64,000 nucleotides of DNA from Streptomyces olivaceoviridis (GTDB lineage Bacteria; Actinomycetota; Actinomycetes; Streptomycetales; Streptomycetaceae): positions 22,744 to 86,743 of the forward strand of contig NZ_BMUI01000029.1 in the NCBI RefSeq assembly GCF_014650115.1. The letters are read 5' to 3'. A program made the translations under genes and the position numbers. Of the stretch, positions 7,020 to 15,251 are shown piece after piece (within the stretch, counting starts at the first letter, position 1; every line of letters begins with the position of its first letter). A model generated the notes under the pieces. It did not search any database. It was not told the DNA's origin and saw only the letters and a list, made by a program, of their open reading frames with translations.

Positions 7020-9215
7020 GTGGCCGGCGACAAGCAGGCGGAGACGACGGCGGTGCCCGCCGAGGCCCGCGACAAGCACGCGCAGCTGGCGGAGCAGGTC
7101 GAGGAGCACCGCTTCCGGTACTACGTGAAGGACGCTCCCGTCATCAGCGACGCGGAGTTCGACCGGCTCCTCAAGTCCCTGGAGGCCCTGGAGGAGCGGT
7201 ACCCGGAGCTGCGCACCCCCGACTCGCCGACCCAGAAGGTCTCGGGGTCGTACGAGACGGAGTTCACGGCGGTCGAGCACCGCGAGCGGATGCTCTCGCT
7301 CGACAACACGTTCAACGACGACGAGCTGGCCGCCTGGGCCGACCGTGTCGCCAGGGAGCTGGGCGACCAGACGTACCACTTCCTGTGCGAGCTGAAGGTG
7401 GACGGCCTCGCGGTCAACCTCACCTACGAGAAGGGCCGCCTCACGCGCGCGGCCACCCGCGGCGACGGCCGCACCGGTGAGGACATCACGCCGAACGTCC
7501 GGACGATCGCGGAGATCCCGGACCGCCTGGCGGGCGACAAGGTGCCCGACCTGGTGGAGATCCGCGGCGAGGTCTACTTCCCGATGGAGAAGTTCCTCGA
7601 ACTGAACGAACGCCTGGTCGCGGCCGGCGACAAGCCCTTCGCCAACCCCCGCAACGCCGCCGCCGGTTCGCTGCGCCAGAAGGACCCGCGGGTCACCGCG
7701 ACCCGCCCGCTGCACATGGTCGTCCACGGCATCGGCGCCCTGGCGGGCTTCACGGGCATGACCCGGCTCTCGCAGGCGTACGACCTGCTGAAGACCTGGG
7801 GCCTGCCCACCTCCCCGCACAACCGCGTGGTCGACGACCTCGCCGGCGTACGGGAGTTCATCGCGTACTACGGCGAGAACCGCCACTCCGTCGAGCACGA
7901 GATCGACGGTGTCGTGGTCAAGCTGGACGAGATCCGCCTCCAGGGCCGGCTCGGCTCCACCGCGCGGGCGCCCCGCTGGGCGATCGCCTACAAGTACGCG
8001 CCGGAGGAGGTCAACACCAAGCTCGTCGACATCAAGGTGGGCGTCGGCCGCACGGGCCGGGTCACGCCGTACGCGCAGGTCGAGCCGGTCACGGTCGCGG
8101 GCAGCGAGGTGGAGTTCGCCACCCTGCACAACCAGGAGGTCGTCAAGGCCAAGGGCGTGCTCATCGGCGACACCGTGGTGCTGCGCAAGGCCGGTGACGT
8201 CATCCCGGAGATCCTCGGCCCGGTGGTCGACCTGCGGGACGGCAGCGAGCGGGAGTTCGTGATGCCGAGCGAGTGCCCCGAGTGCGGGACGCCGCTGCGG
8301 CCCATGAAGGAGGGCGACATCGACCTCCGCTGTCCCAACGCCCGTACCTGCCCCGCCCAGTTGCGGGAGCGGGTGTCCTATCTCGCCGGCCGGGAGTGCC
8401 TGGACATCGAGCACTTCGGCGCGGTGGCCGCCGCCGCGCTCACGCGCCCGCTGGAGCCCGCCGACCCGCCGCTGGTCGACGAGGGCGACCTGTTCGACCT
8501 GACGGTGGAGAAACTGCTGCCCATCAAGGCCTATGTCCTCGATCAGGACAGCGGTCTGCCCAAGCGCGACCCGAAGACCGGCGAGGAGAAGGTCGTCACG
8601 GTCTTCGCCAACCAGAAGGGCGAGCCGAAGAAGAACACCCTCGCCCTGCTGGCGAACATCGAGGCGGCCAAGTCCCGTCCGCTGGCCCGCTTCCTGAACG
8701 GGCTGTCGATCCGGCACGTGGGACCGGTGGCCGCGCAGGCCCTCGCGCGCGAGTTCCGGTCCATCGACCGCATCGAACAGGCGACCGAGGAGGAGCTGGC
8801 GGCCACCGACGGCGTCGGTCCCATCATCGCCGCCGCGCTCAAGGAGTGGTTCGCCGAGGACTGGCACCGCGAGATCGTCCGCAAGTGGAAGGCCGCGGGC
8901 GTCTCCCTGGAGGACGAGTCGTCCGGCGAGGAGGAGGGGCCGCGTCCGCTGGAGGGGCTCACGGTCGTCGTCACCGGCACGCTGGAGAACTACACCCGGG
9001 ACGGCGCGAAGGAGGCGTTGCAGCGCCAGGGCGCGAAGGTGACCGGTTCGGTGTCGAAGAAGACCGCATTCGTCGTTGTGGGTGACAACCCCGGATCGAA
9101 GTACGACAAGGCCATGCAACTGAAGGTTCCCGTGCTGAACGAGGACGGTTTCGGCGTCCTCTTGGAGCAGGGCCCCGAAGCGGCGGCCGAAGTCGCGCTT
9201 CCGACCGGGGAGTAG
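7020..9215 (+). CDS. ligA: NAD-dependent DNA ligase LigA
   Basis: Seals nicks in replication and repair using NAD+. The 731-residue protein has the full bacterial architecture. An N-terminal Ia domain (about 20-90) is followed by the adenylation domain with CELKVDG, where K126 is the AMP-accepting lysine. An OB fold comes next, then a four-cysteine zinc finger (CPECGTPL ... CPNARTCPAQ), helix-hairpin-helix repeats, and a C-terminal BRCT domain starting near LEGLTVVVTGTL. The GTG start is chosen because GGGAGG lies just before it. A terminator-like hairpin follows the stop codon. Confidence 0.97.
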   Translation: MAGDKQAETTAVPAEARDKHAQLAEQVEEHRFRYYVKDAPVISDAEFDRLLKSLEALEERYPELRTPDSPTQKVSGSYETEFTAVEHRERMLSLDNTFNDDELAAWADRVARELGDQTYHFLCELKVDGLAVNLTYEKGRLTRAATRGDGRTGEDITPNVRTIAEIPDRLAGDKVPDLVEIRGEVYFPMEKFLELNERLVAAGDKPFANPRNAAAGSLRQKDPRVTATRPLHMVVHGIGALAGFTGMTRLSQAYDLLKTWGLPTSPHNRVVDDLAGVREFIAYYGENRHSVEHEIDGVVVKLDEIRLQGRLGSTARAPRWAIAYKYAPEEVNTKLVDIKVGVGRTGRVTPYAQVEPVTVAGSEVEFATLHNQEVVKAKGVLIGDTVVLRKAGDVIPEILGPVVDLRDGSEREFVMPSECPECGTPLRPMKEGDIDLRCPNARTCPAQLRERVSYLAGRECLDIEHFGAVAAAALTRPLEPADPPLVDEGDLFDLTVEKLLPIKAYVLDQDSGLPKRDPKTGEEKVVTVFANQKGEPKKNTLALLANIEAAKSRPLARFLNGLSIRHVGPVAAQALAREFRSIDRIEQATEEELAATDGVGPIIAAALKEWFAEDWHREIVRKWKAAGVSLEDESSGEEEGPRPLEGLTVVVTGTLENYTRDGAKEALQRQGAKVTGSVSKKTAFVVVGDNPGSKYDKAMQLKVPVLNEDGFGVLLEQGPEAAAEVALPTGE

Positions 9216-9223
9216 CGGTTGAA

Positions 9224-9263
9224 GGCCACCCGATCGGCGCATATCAGATGCATACGGGTGGCC
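9224..9263 (+). terminator. hairpin terminator after ligA
   Basis: A 9-bp perfect stem, GGCCACCCG with CGGGTGGCC, encloses a 22-nt loop that itself holds a small GCAT/ATGC hairpin. It begins 8 bp after the ligA stop. No long T-run follows. Confidence 0.6.
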
Positions 9264-9297
9264 CGGGCGCATTCGGGCAACCGTCGGAGACCGCTGC

Positions 9298-9316
9298 CCG
9301 TGGAAGCCTTCCGCGG
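9298..9316. promoter_or_regulatory. 19-bp palindrome upstream of the rmdB-like gene
   Basis: CCGTGGAAG-C-CTTCCGCGG is a 9+1+9 inverted repeat with a single G-T mismatch. It lies about 160 bp before the start codon at 9475. It could be an operator for a developmental regulator or part of a 5' UTR structure; nothing in the sequence identifies the binding protein. Confidence 0.4.
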
Positions 9317-9474
9317 CCTACTGTTGAGGTGTGCGCCTGCCGTGCCCAGCTACGGCTGGGGCACCTCCGTGCCCTCCAGAGGCGCGGAGAAGGTTTCTTC
9401 GACGCGGAGCTGCTGATGGTTGTCGGGCATCGGGCCGCGTGGCGTGGGCACCGCCGGCTGTGAGAGGGACGGGA

Positions 9475-11697
9475 ATGGAACCGACCGAGAGCGCCGCCCC
9501 GGACTCATGGCTGCGCCTGCGCCGCCGCGCGGGCGTGTGGCGGGGGAACCGGTGGACCGGACGGGCCGACGCGCGCACGGCCGTGCGGCCACGCCCCGCC
9601 GGCGAGGCCCGCGCGCCCCTGTCCGCCGTCGCGCCCGCCCCCGGCCTGGCCGGCGCCGACACCGAACGGCACCTGTCCGGGACCGCCTTGCCCGCGGCCG
9701 TCGTGGCCGCCGCCGGGTGCGTCCTGGGCGCCGGCTTCTACCGCGCCTACGCCGGCCACCACGCCCTCTTCCCCGGCGGCACGGTCGGCTGGTCGCTGGC
9801 CCTGCTCACCGGCGTCATCGTCGGCCACCTCGTGATGCTGGGCCGCGCCCGCTGGTGGGGCGGCACCGGATCGGGCGCCGCCCTCACCCTCGCCGTCCTG
9901 CTGCTGTACGGCTGGGTGCCCGCCGGCCTGGTCAGCCTCACCGTCGTCGTCCTGGTCGGCATCGCCCGCCGCAACTGCTGGCGGCAAGGGGTGCTGCACG
10001 GCGCGGTGGACATCCTCGGCATCGGTGTCGGCGCCCTGCTGCTCGGCGCGTTCGGCAACGTCCCGAGCGTCGAGGAGCCCTGGCGGCCCGACAGCTGGAG
10101 CGTCGCCACGGCACCCGAGATCGTGCTGGTCGCGGTCGCCTACCTCGCCGTCAGCCGCGGCCTGCTGTGGTACCTGAACGCCCCCCGCGGCGGCGGGATG
10201 CCCACTGTCGCCCGCACCGCCCTGGTCCGGCAGGGCCTGGTCGCCGTCGCCCTGCTCGGCATCGCGCCTCTGCTGTGCGTGGTCGCCGTCGCCCGGCCGA
10301 TCCTCCTCCCGCTGTTCGCCATCCCGCTCATCGCCCTGGACTCCACGCTGTGGATGGCCCGCGCCCGCGCCGAGGAGCAGCTGCGCGACCCGCTGACCGG
10401 GCTGCCCAACCGGCAGTGGCTGCTGGAGCGCATCTGGACCGCCCTGGACGACGCCGACCGCATCGGGGCACGCGCCGCGCTCATGCTCATCGACCTCGAT
10501 CGCTTCCGGTCGGTGAACGACACCCTCGGTCATCTGGCCGGTGACCGGCTGCTGCTCCAGATCGCCGACCGGCTGCGGCTCGCCCTGCCGCGCGGCGCCG
10601 AGGCCGCCCGGCTCGGCGGTGACGAGTTCGCCGTCTTACTGCCCGTAGCCGACTCCACCACGTCGGCCACCCGGGTCGCCCGCGGCCTCGTCTCCGCCCT
10701 CAGCTCCCCGCTCGACCTGGACGGACTCACCCTCGTCCTGGAGGCCAGCGCCGGCGTCGCCGTCTTCCCCGACCACGCGCTCGACGCCGAAGGGCTCCTG
10801 CGCCGCGCCGACGTCGCGATGTACCAGGCGAAGAGGGACCGTACGGGCGTCGAGGTGTACGAGTCCAAGCGGGACTCCAACACCCCGGACCGCCTCGGCC
10901 TGCTGGGCGACCTGCGCCGGGCACTGGACGCGCACGAGGTGCAGCTCCACTACCAGCCCAAGGTCCGCTTCGACGGACAGGTCGCCGGCCTGGAGGCCCT
11001 GGTCCGCTGGGTGCACCCCGAGCGCGGGAAGGTGCCGCCGGACGAGTTCATAGCGATAGCCGAGTCCTCGGGGCTGATGCCCCACCTCACCGAGTACGTC
11101 CTGGAGACCGCGCTCGGCCAGGTCGCCCGGTGGCGTGCACAGGGCCTGCGGGTGCCGGTCGCCGTCAACGTCTCCCCGCGCGATGTGCACACCCCCGGAT
11201 TCGCCGGATCGGTCGCCGCGCGCCTCGCCCGGCACGGCGTCCCCGCCGGAGCGCTCCAGCTGGAGATCACGGAACACGTGCTGCTGGAGGACCCGCAGCG
11301 GGCCGCCGACACCCTCGCCGGGCTCACCGGACACGGCGTGAAGATGTCCCTCGACGACTTCGGCACCGGGTACTCGTCGCTGGTGCACCTACGGCGGCTC
11401 CCCGTCAGTGAGCTGAAGATCGACCGCTCCTTCGTGGCCCGGCTGGCCGTCGACACCCAGGACGCGGAGATCGTGCGCTGCACGGTGGATCTCGCGCATT
11501 CGCTGGGTCTGCTGGTCGTCGCCGAGGGGGTCGAGGACGACGAGACGTGGGAGCGGCTGCGGGACCTGGGATGTGACGCGGTGCAGGGGTGGCTGGTCGC
11601 CGCGGCGATGCCGCCCGAGGAGACCACGGCGTGGCTGCTGGCGCGGGGCTCCCGTGGCTGGCAGCGCCCGCGCGCCGCGTTGCCCGCGACGGAGTAG
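9475..11697 (+). CDS. rmdB: membrane GGDEF-EAL c-di-GMP turnover protein, RmdB-like, with a TTA codon
   Basis: A 740-residue protein with several N-terminal membrane helices (about 60-290), a GGDEF domain from about 303 and an EAL domain at about 477-722. The cyclase signature is intact (GGDEF, 381-385), but no RxxD inhibitory site lies upstream of it. The EAL residues look functional: LEAL (507-509), EITE, DDFGTGYSS, KIDRSF and AEGVED. In the family this predicts phosphodiesterase activity, perhaps bifunctional. The position next to ligA matches my recollection of S. coelicolor RmdB (SCO5495), a c-di-GMP phosphodiesterase affecting development. Codon 388 (10636-10638) is TTA, read only by the bldA tRNA. 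The start follows GAGGGACGGGA. Confidence 0.88.
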   Translation: MEPTESAAPDSWLRLRRRAGVWRGNRWTGRADARTAVRPRPAGEARAPLSAVAPAPGLAGADTERHLSGTALPAAVVAAAGCVLGAGFYRAYAGHHALFPGGTVGWSLALLTGVIVGHLVMLGRARWWGGTGSGAALTLAVLLLYGWVPAGLVSLTVVVLVGIARRNCWRQGVLHGAVDILGIGVGALLLGAFGNVPSVEEPWRPDSWSVATAPEIVLVAVAYLAVSRGLLWYLNAPRGGGMPTVARTALVRQGLVAVALLGIAPLLCVVAVARPILLPLFAIPLIALDSTLWMARARAEEQLRDPLTGLPNRQWLLERIWTALDDADRIGARAALMLIDLDRFRSVNDTLGHLAGDRLLLQIADRLRLALPRGAEAARLGGDEFAVLLPVADSTTSATRVARGLVSALSSPLDLDGLTLVLEASAGVAVFPDHALDAEGLLRRADVAMYQAKRDRTGVEVYESKRDSNTPDRLGLLGDLRRALDAHEVQLHYQPKVRFDGQVAGLEALVRWVHPERGKVPPDEFIAIAESSGLMPHLTEYVLETALGQVARWRAQGLRVPVAVNVSPRDVHTPGFAGSVAARLARHGVPAGALQLEITEHVLLEDPQRAADTLAGLTGHGVKMSLDDFGTGYSSLVHLRRLPVSELKIDRSFVARLAVDTQDAEIVRCTVDLAHSLGLLVVAEGVEDDETWERLRDLGCDAVQGWLVAAAMPPEETTAWLLARGSRGWQRPRAALPATE

Positions 11698-11720
11698 CCC
11701 ACCGGCCGGTCCGCGGCCGG

Positions 11721-12299
11721 CTAGCGCCCCGCGAAGTGGCCGACGAGCAGGGCCAGGCGCGCCTCGTGCGCGTGCTCCGGCAGCCTGCCGCTCCGCATCA
11801 GCGTCACCAGCCCGTGCAGCCCCGCCCAGAACGTCTCCGTCAGCAGCCCGAGGTCATCGCCCTCGGCCGCGATCGGCTCCACCACGAGGCGCAGTTCGGT
11901 GAAGGCGTCCCACAGCGGGGCCGGCGCCTGCTCCGTGGCGAACGGCAGGTCCACCAGGTGGGTGAACATCGCGTCGTAGAGGGCGGGCCGGCGCCTGCCG
12001 AAGGACGTGTACGTCTCCGCCACCGCCGCCAGTGCCCCCCGCGTGCCCCGCGCCGCCGTACGGGCCCGCCGTAGCTCCGTCGCCAGGTCGGCGCACCCCT
12101 GCACCGCGACCGCCGCCATGATCGCGTCCTTGCCCTTGAAGTGGCTGTAGAGGACCGGCTGGCTGTACTCGATCTCGGCGGCCAGCCGGCGCGTGGTCAC
12201 CGCGTCCCAGCCCTCGGCCTCCGCCAGCTCCCGAGCGGCCGTGACGATCAGCCGCTCCCGTTCCGCTCGTTCGCGCTCCCGGCGCGTCTGGATCGACAT
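11721..12299 (-). CDS. TetR/AcrR family transcriptional regulator
   Basis: A 192-residue repressor-type protein with an N-terminal helix-turn-helix (AVTTRRLAAEIEYSQPVLYSHF) preceded by the usual LIVTAARELAEAEG helix. The C-terminal domain resembles TetR_C families with a helical ligand pocket. It is divergently transcribed from the DUF4267 membrane protein gene. Two CTAGC-N3-GCTAG palindromes lie in the 96-bp gap, so it very probably represses itself and that neighbour. I start at the ATG at 12299; an upstream in-frame ATG at 12326 would place the first operator inside the coding region. The ligand is unknown. Confidence 0.9.
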   Translation of the reverse strand: MSIQTRRERERAERERLIVTAARELAEAEGWDAVTTRRLAAEIEYSQPVLYSHFKGKDAIMAAVAVQGCADLATELRRARTAARGTRGALAAVAETYTSFGRRRPALYDAMFTHLVDLPFATEQAPAPLWDAFTELRLVVEPIAAEGDDLGLLTETFWAGLHGLVTLMRSGRLPEHAHEARLALLVGHFAGR

Positions 12300-12309
12300 G
12301 GCCACGATT

Positions 12310-12372
12310 CTAGCAACGCTAGCCAATCTGTCGATGCTCTGCTAGCTTCGCTCTCACACCTAGCGCTGCTAG
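12310..12372. promoter_or_regulatory. paired operators CTAGC-N3-GCTAG between the TetR and DUF4267 genes
   Basis: Two 13-bp perfect palindromes, CTAGC-AAC-GCTAG (12310-12322) and CTAGC-GCT-GCTAG (12360-12372), have centres 50 bp apart. A third GCTAGC core sits between them at 12341-12346. They occupy the divergent promoter gap and match the symmetric-site geometry of TetR proteins. That the adjacent TetR binds them is inferred from position. Confidence 0.75.
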
Positions 12373-12395
12373 CAACCAATGGGGGAGAACAGCAC

Positions 12396-12767
12396 ATGAC
12401 CGTCACCGCGTACACCCTGGCCGTCCTGCTCGACCTGTTCTGCGTGTTCCTCGCCTACCGGTTCTGGTTCCAGCCCGGCCCCGCGGCGGCCGGCTACGGA
12501 GTCCCCGCCGACCCGCACGGCGACGCCCGCGCCTACCTGTCGGTCAAGGGACTCAGGGACGGCACCCTCGGGCTGGTGGGCCTCGCCCTGCTCGCCTTCG
12601 CCGGGGCCCGCGCCGAGGCCTGGTTCATGGTCTGCGTCGCGCTCGTCCCGCTCGTCGACACGCTGATAGTCCTGCGCAACGGCGGCCCGAAAGCCGTCGC
12701 CTTCGGGATCCACTTCGCCACCGCGGTCGTTGTACTGATCAGTGCCGGACTGCTCTTCGCGGTCTGA
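12396..12767 (+). CDS. DUF4267 small membrane protein
   Basis: A 123-residue integral membrane protein with about four hydrophobic segments (near 5-22, 50-72, 75-92 and 100-121). It fits the DUF4267 family, with YGVPADPHG and the YLSVKGLRDGTLG block typical of it. Its function is unknown. It starts 24 bp after the second CTAGC palindrome and is preceded by GGGGGAG. The divergent TetR gene and shared operators suggest it is induced by whatever small molecule that TetR senses. Confidence 0.83.
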   Translation: MTVTAYTLAVLLDLFCVFLAYRFWFQPGPAAAGYGVPADPHGDARAYLSVKGLRDGTLGLVGLALLAFAGARAEAWFMVCVALVPLVDTLIVLRNGGPKAVAFGIHFATAVVVLISAGLLFAV

Positions 12768-12770
12768 TCC

Positions 12771-12818
12771 ACACAGCGGTCCGACCACACGGCGGTCCGA
12801 CCACACGGCGGTCCGACC
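12771..12818. repeat. three 16-bp tandem repeats upstream of the cupin gene
   Basis: Three head-to-tail units of ACACGGCGGTCCGACC (the first has ACACAG at its start) run with exact 16-bp period. Degenerate half-units flank them (GGTCTGATCC before, AACGGTCCGATCACC after). They fill most of the 91-bp gap between the DUF4267 stop and the cupin start. Direct repeats of 16 bp, close to one and a half helical turns, could be a cooperative regulator site. Confidence 0.75.
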
Positions 12819-12858
12819 GCCATCCAACGGTCCGATCACCACACAAGGGGGATGTGTC

Positions 12859-13353
12859 ATGTCACTGTTCGTGCCCGAGTTCGACGACACCGTGCTCGTC
12901 CGGGACGCCGAGGCCGAGGTCGTCGGCGGCGCGCCCGTCGCCGTCAAGCTGCTGGCCGACAGCAGCGCCAGCGGCGGCGCGCTGTCCACCGTGCGCGTCA
13001 CGCTCGCCGAGGGTGCCGACGGGGCCCGTCCGCATGTGCACCACAACTCGGCCGAGATGTTCTACCTGCTCGACGGCGAGGCCGAGGTGCTGTCCGGCGA
13101 CGACGTCGTCACCGCCGGGCGCGGCGACCTGATCATCGTGCCGCCGGACAGGCCCCACGCCTTCGCCGCCGCCCCCGGCAGCACCGCGGACCTGCTCATC
13201 GTCATCACCCCGGGCGTCGAGCGCTTCGAGTACTTCCGCCACCTCCAGCGCATCCGCCTCGGCGAGGTCACCCCGGAGAGCCTGCTGGAGGTCCAGGAGC
13301 TGTACGACAACCACTTCCTGAGGAGCGACGTCTGGGACGGGCGGCGCCGCTGA
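12859..13353 (+). CDS. cupin domain protein
   Basis: A 164-residue single cupin barrel. The first metal-binding motif reads HVHHNSAEMFYLLDGEAEV and the second is PPDRPHAF, together giving the His/Glu metal ligands. Proteins of this kind are dioxygenases, isomerases or ligand sensors, and the exact activity cannot be read from the sequence. I start at the ATG at 12859 because GGGGGA lies just upstream and MSLFVPEF is in the coding frame; the longer frame would run through the tandem repeats. It is downstream of DUF4267 on the same strand but separated by the repeat block. Confidence 0.85.
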   Translation: MSLFVPEFDDTVLVRDAEAEVVGGAPVAVKLLADSSASGGALSTVRVTLAEGADGARPHVHHNSAEMFYLLDGEAEVLSGDDVVTAGRGDLIIVPPDRPHAFAAAPGSTADLLIVITPGVERFEYFRHLQRIRLGEVTPESLLEVQELYDNHFLRSDVWDGRRR

Positions 13354-13400
13354 GGCCGGGGCGGGGGGAAACCGTTTCACGGTCACGCCGCCCCGCCCCA

Positions 13401-13406
13401 TAGGAT
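13401..13406 (+). promoter_or_regulatory. -10 hexamer TAGGAT upstream of gatC
   Basis: TAGGAT exactly matches the preferred principal-sigma -10 sequence in Streptomyces. It lies 40 bp before the gatC ATG, leaving room for a short 5' UTR with the GAGGATCG ribosome site. It would drive the gatC-gatA-small protein-gatB unit. Confidence 0.55.
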
Positions 13407-13446
13407 TGGGCCCAAACCACACACACTCACCCCAGAGGATCGCTGC

Positions 13447-13743
13447 ATGCCTGGCATCACGCGCGAGGAGGTCGCCCACCTCGCCCGGCTGGCGCGTCTG
13501 GAGCTGAAGCCCGAAGAACTCGACCACTTCGCGGGACAGCTGGACGACATCATCGGCGCGGTCGCCCGCGTCAGCGAGGTCGCCGACCAAGACGTACCGC
13601 CGACCTCCCACCCGCTGCCGCTGACGAACGTCATGCGGCCGGACGAGGTCCGTCCCTCGCTCACCCCCGAGCAGGCGCTCTCCGGCGCCCCGGCACAGGA
13701 GCAGCAGCGTTTCAAGGTGCCGCAGATCCTGGGGGAGGAGTGA
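13447..13743 (+). CDS. gatC: Asp-tRNA(Asn)/Glu-tRNA(Gln) amidotransferase subunit GatC
   Basis: A 98-residue subunit that clamps GatA to GatB in the transamidosome. It shows the family pattern: an N-terminal helix with ITREEVAHLARLARLEL, then the extended VPPTSHPLPLTNVMRPDEV segment that wraps the partner subunits. First gene of the gat unit. Its stop codon overlaps a possible GTG of gatA, and its 3' end carries the GGGGGAGGAG ribosome site for gatA, so translation is probably coupled. Confidence 0.95.
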   Translation: MPGITREEVAHLARLARLELKPEELDHFAGQLDDIIGAVARVSEVADQDVPPTSHPLPLTNVMRPDEVRPSLTPEQALSGAPAQEQQRFKVPQILGEE

Positions 13744-13748
13744 CCGCC

Positions 13749-15251
13749 ATGACGGACAAGAACAGCATCATCAGGCTCACCGCGGCCGAGACCGCCGCGA
13801 AGATCGCCTCCGGCGAGCTGACGGCCGTCGAGGTCACGGAGGCCCACCTCGCCCGGATCGAGGCGGTCGACGAGAAGGTGCACGCCTTCCTCCACGTCGA
13901 CCGCGAGGGCGCCCTCGCCCAGGCCCGTGCCGTGGACGAGAAGCGGGAGCGCGGCGAGAAGCTCGGCCCGCTGGCCGGCGTCCCGCTCGCGCTCAAGGAC
14001 ATCTTCACCACCGAGGGCGTGCCCACGACCGTCGGCTCGAAGATCCTGGAGGGCTGGATCCCGCCGTACGACGCGACGCTCACCAAGCGGCTCAAGGCCG
14101 CCGACGTCGTCATCCTCGGCAAGACCAACATGGACGAGTTCGCCATGGGGTCGTCGACGGAGAACAGTGCCTTCGGCCCGACCGGCAACCCGTGGGACCT
14201 CACCCGGATCCCCGGCGGTTCCGGCGGCGGCTCCTCCGCCGCGCTGGCCGCGCACATGGCGCCCCTCGCCATCGGCACCGACACCGGCGGTTCCATCCGC
14301 CAGCCGGCCGCCGTCACCGGCACGGTCGGTGTGAAGCCGACGTACGGCGCGGTCTCCCGCTACGGCATGGTCGCGTTCTCCAGCTCGCTCGACCAGGGCG
14401 GCCCCTGCGCCCGCACGGTGCTCGACGCGGCGCTGCTGCACGAGGTCATCGCCGGGCACGACCCGCTGGACTCCACCTCCATCGACGCCCCGGTCCCGCC
14501 GGTGGTCGAGGCCGCGCGCAACGGCAGCGTCGCGGGCATGCGCGTCGGCGTGGTCAAGCAGTTCCGCGGCGAGGGCTACCAGGCGGGTGTCATCCAGCGC
14601 TTCGACGAGTCGGTCGCGCTGCTCAAGGAGCTGGGCGCCGAGATCGTCGAGCTGGACTGCCCGTCCTTCGACCTCGCCCTGTCGGCGTACTACCTGATCG
14701 CCCCCTCCGAGTGCTCCTCCAACCTCGCCCGCTTCGACGGCCTGCGCTACGGCCTGCGGACCGGCGACGACGGCACGCACTCCGCCGAGGAGGTCACCTC
14801 CCTCACCCGTGAGGCGGGCTTCGGCCCCGAGGTGAAGCGCCGCATCATGCTCGGCACGTACGCCCTGTCGAGCGGTTACTACGACGCGTACTACGGCAGC
14901 GCCCAGAAGGTCCGCACGCTGATCAAGCAGGACTTCGACAAGGCCTTCGAGCAGGTCGACGTGATCGTCTCCCCGACGACCCCGACCACCGCCTTCGCGA
15001 TCGGCGAGCGCGCCGACGACCCGATGGCGATGTACCTCGCGGACCTGTGCACCATCCCGACCAACCTGGCGGGCAACGCGGCCATGTCCCTGCCCTGCGG
15101 GCTCGCCCCGGAGGACAACCTCCCGGTCGGCCTCCAGATCATCGCCCCGGTGATGAAGGACGACAGGCTGTACAAGGTGGGCGCCGCCGTCGAGGCCGCC
15201 TTCGTGGAAAAGTGGGGTCACCCGCTGCTGGAGGAGGCACCGTCGCTGTGA
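13749..15251 (+). CDS. gatA: Asp-tRNA(Asn)/Glu-tRNA(Gln) amidotransferase subunit GatA
   Basis: The amidase subunit that releases ammonia from glutamine for conversion of Glu-tRNA(Gln) or Asp-tRNA(Asn). The 500-residue protein has the Ser-cisSer-Lys triad: Lys in PLALKDIF, cis-Ser and nucleophile Ser in PGGSGGGSSAA and DTGGSIRQPA. The amidase signature runs through the middle of the protein. I choose ATG 13749 because GGGGAGGAG ends 9 nt before it; the in-frame GTG at 13740 is too close to that site. The last codons overlap the start of the following small gene. Confidence 0.96.
   Translation: MTDKNSIIRLTAAETAAKIASGELTAVEVTEAHLARIEAVDEKVHAFLHVDREGALAQARAVDEKRERGEKLGPLAGVPLALKDIFTTEGVPTTVGSKILEGWIPPYDATLTKRLKAADVVILGKTNMDEFAMGSSTENSAFGPTGNPWDLTRIPGGSGGGSSAALAAHMAPLAIGTDTGGSIRQPAAVTGTVGVKPTYGAVSRYGMVAFSSSLDQGGPCARTVLDAALLHEVIAGHDPLDSTSIDAPVPPVVEAARNGSVAGMRVGVVKQFRGEGYQAGVIQRFDESVALLKELGAEIVELDCPSFDLALSAYYLIAPSECSSNLARFDGLRYGLRTGDDGTHSAEEVTSLTREAGFGPEVKRRIMLGTYALSSGYYDAYYGSAQKVRTLIKQDFDKAFEQVDVIVSPTTPTTAFAIGERADDPMAMYLADLCTIPTNLAGNAAMSLPCGLAPEDNLPVGLQIIAPVMKDDRLYKVGAAVEAAFVEKWGHPLLEEAPSL

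Noticed and set aside
6813..9272. 819-residue minus-strand ORF opposite ligA
   Set aside because: Shadow of the unmistakable NAD-dependent ligase.
12771..12818. CRISPR-like repeat
   Set aside because: The repeats are directly abutting with no spacers, and no cas gene is nearby.
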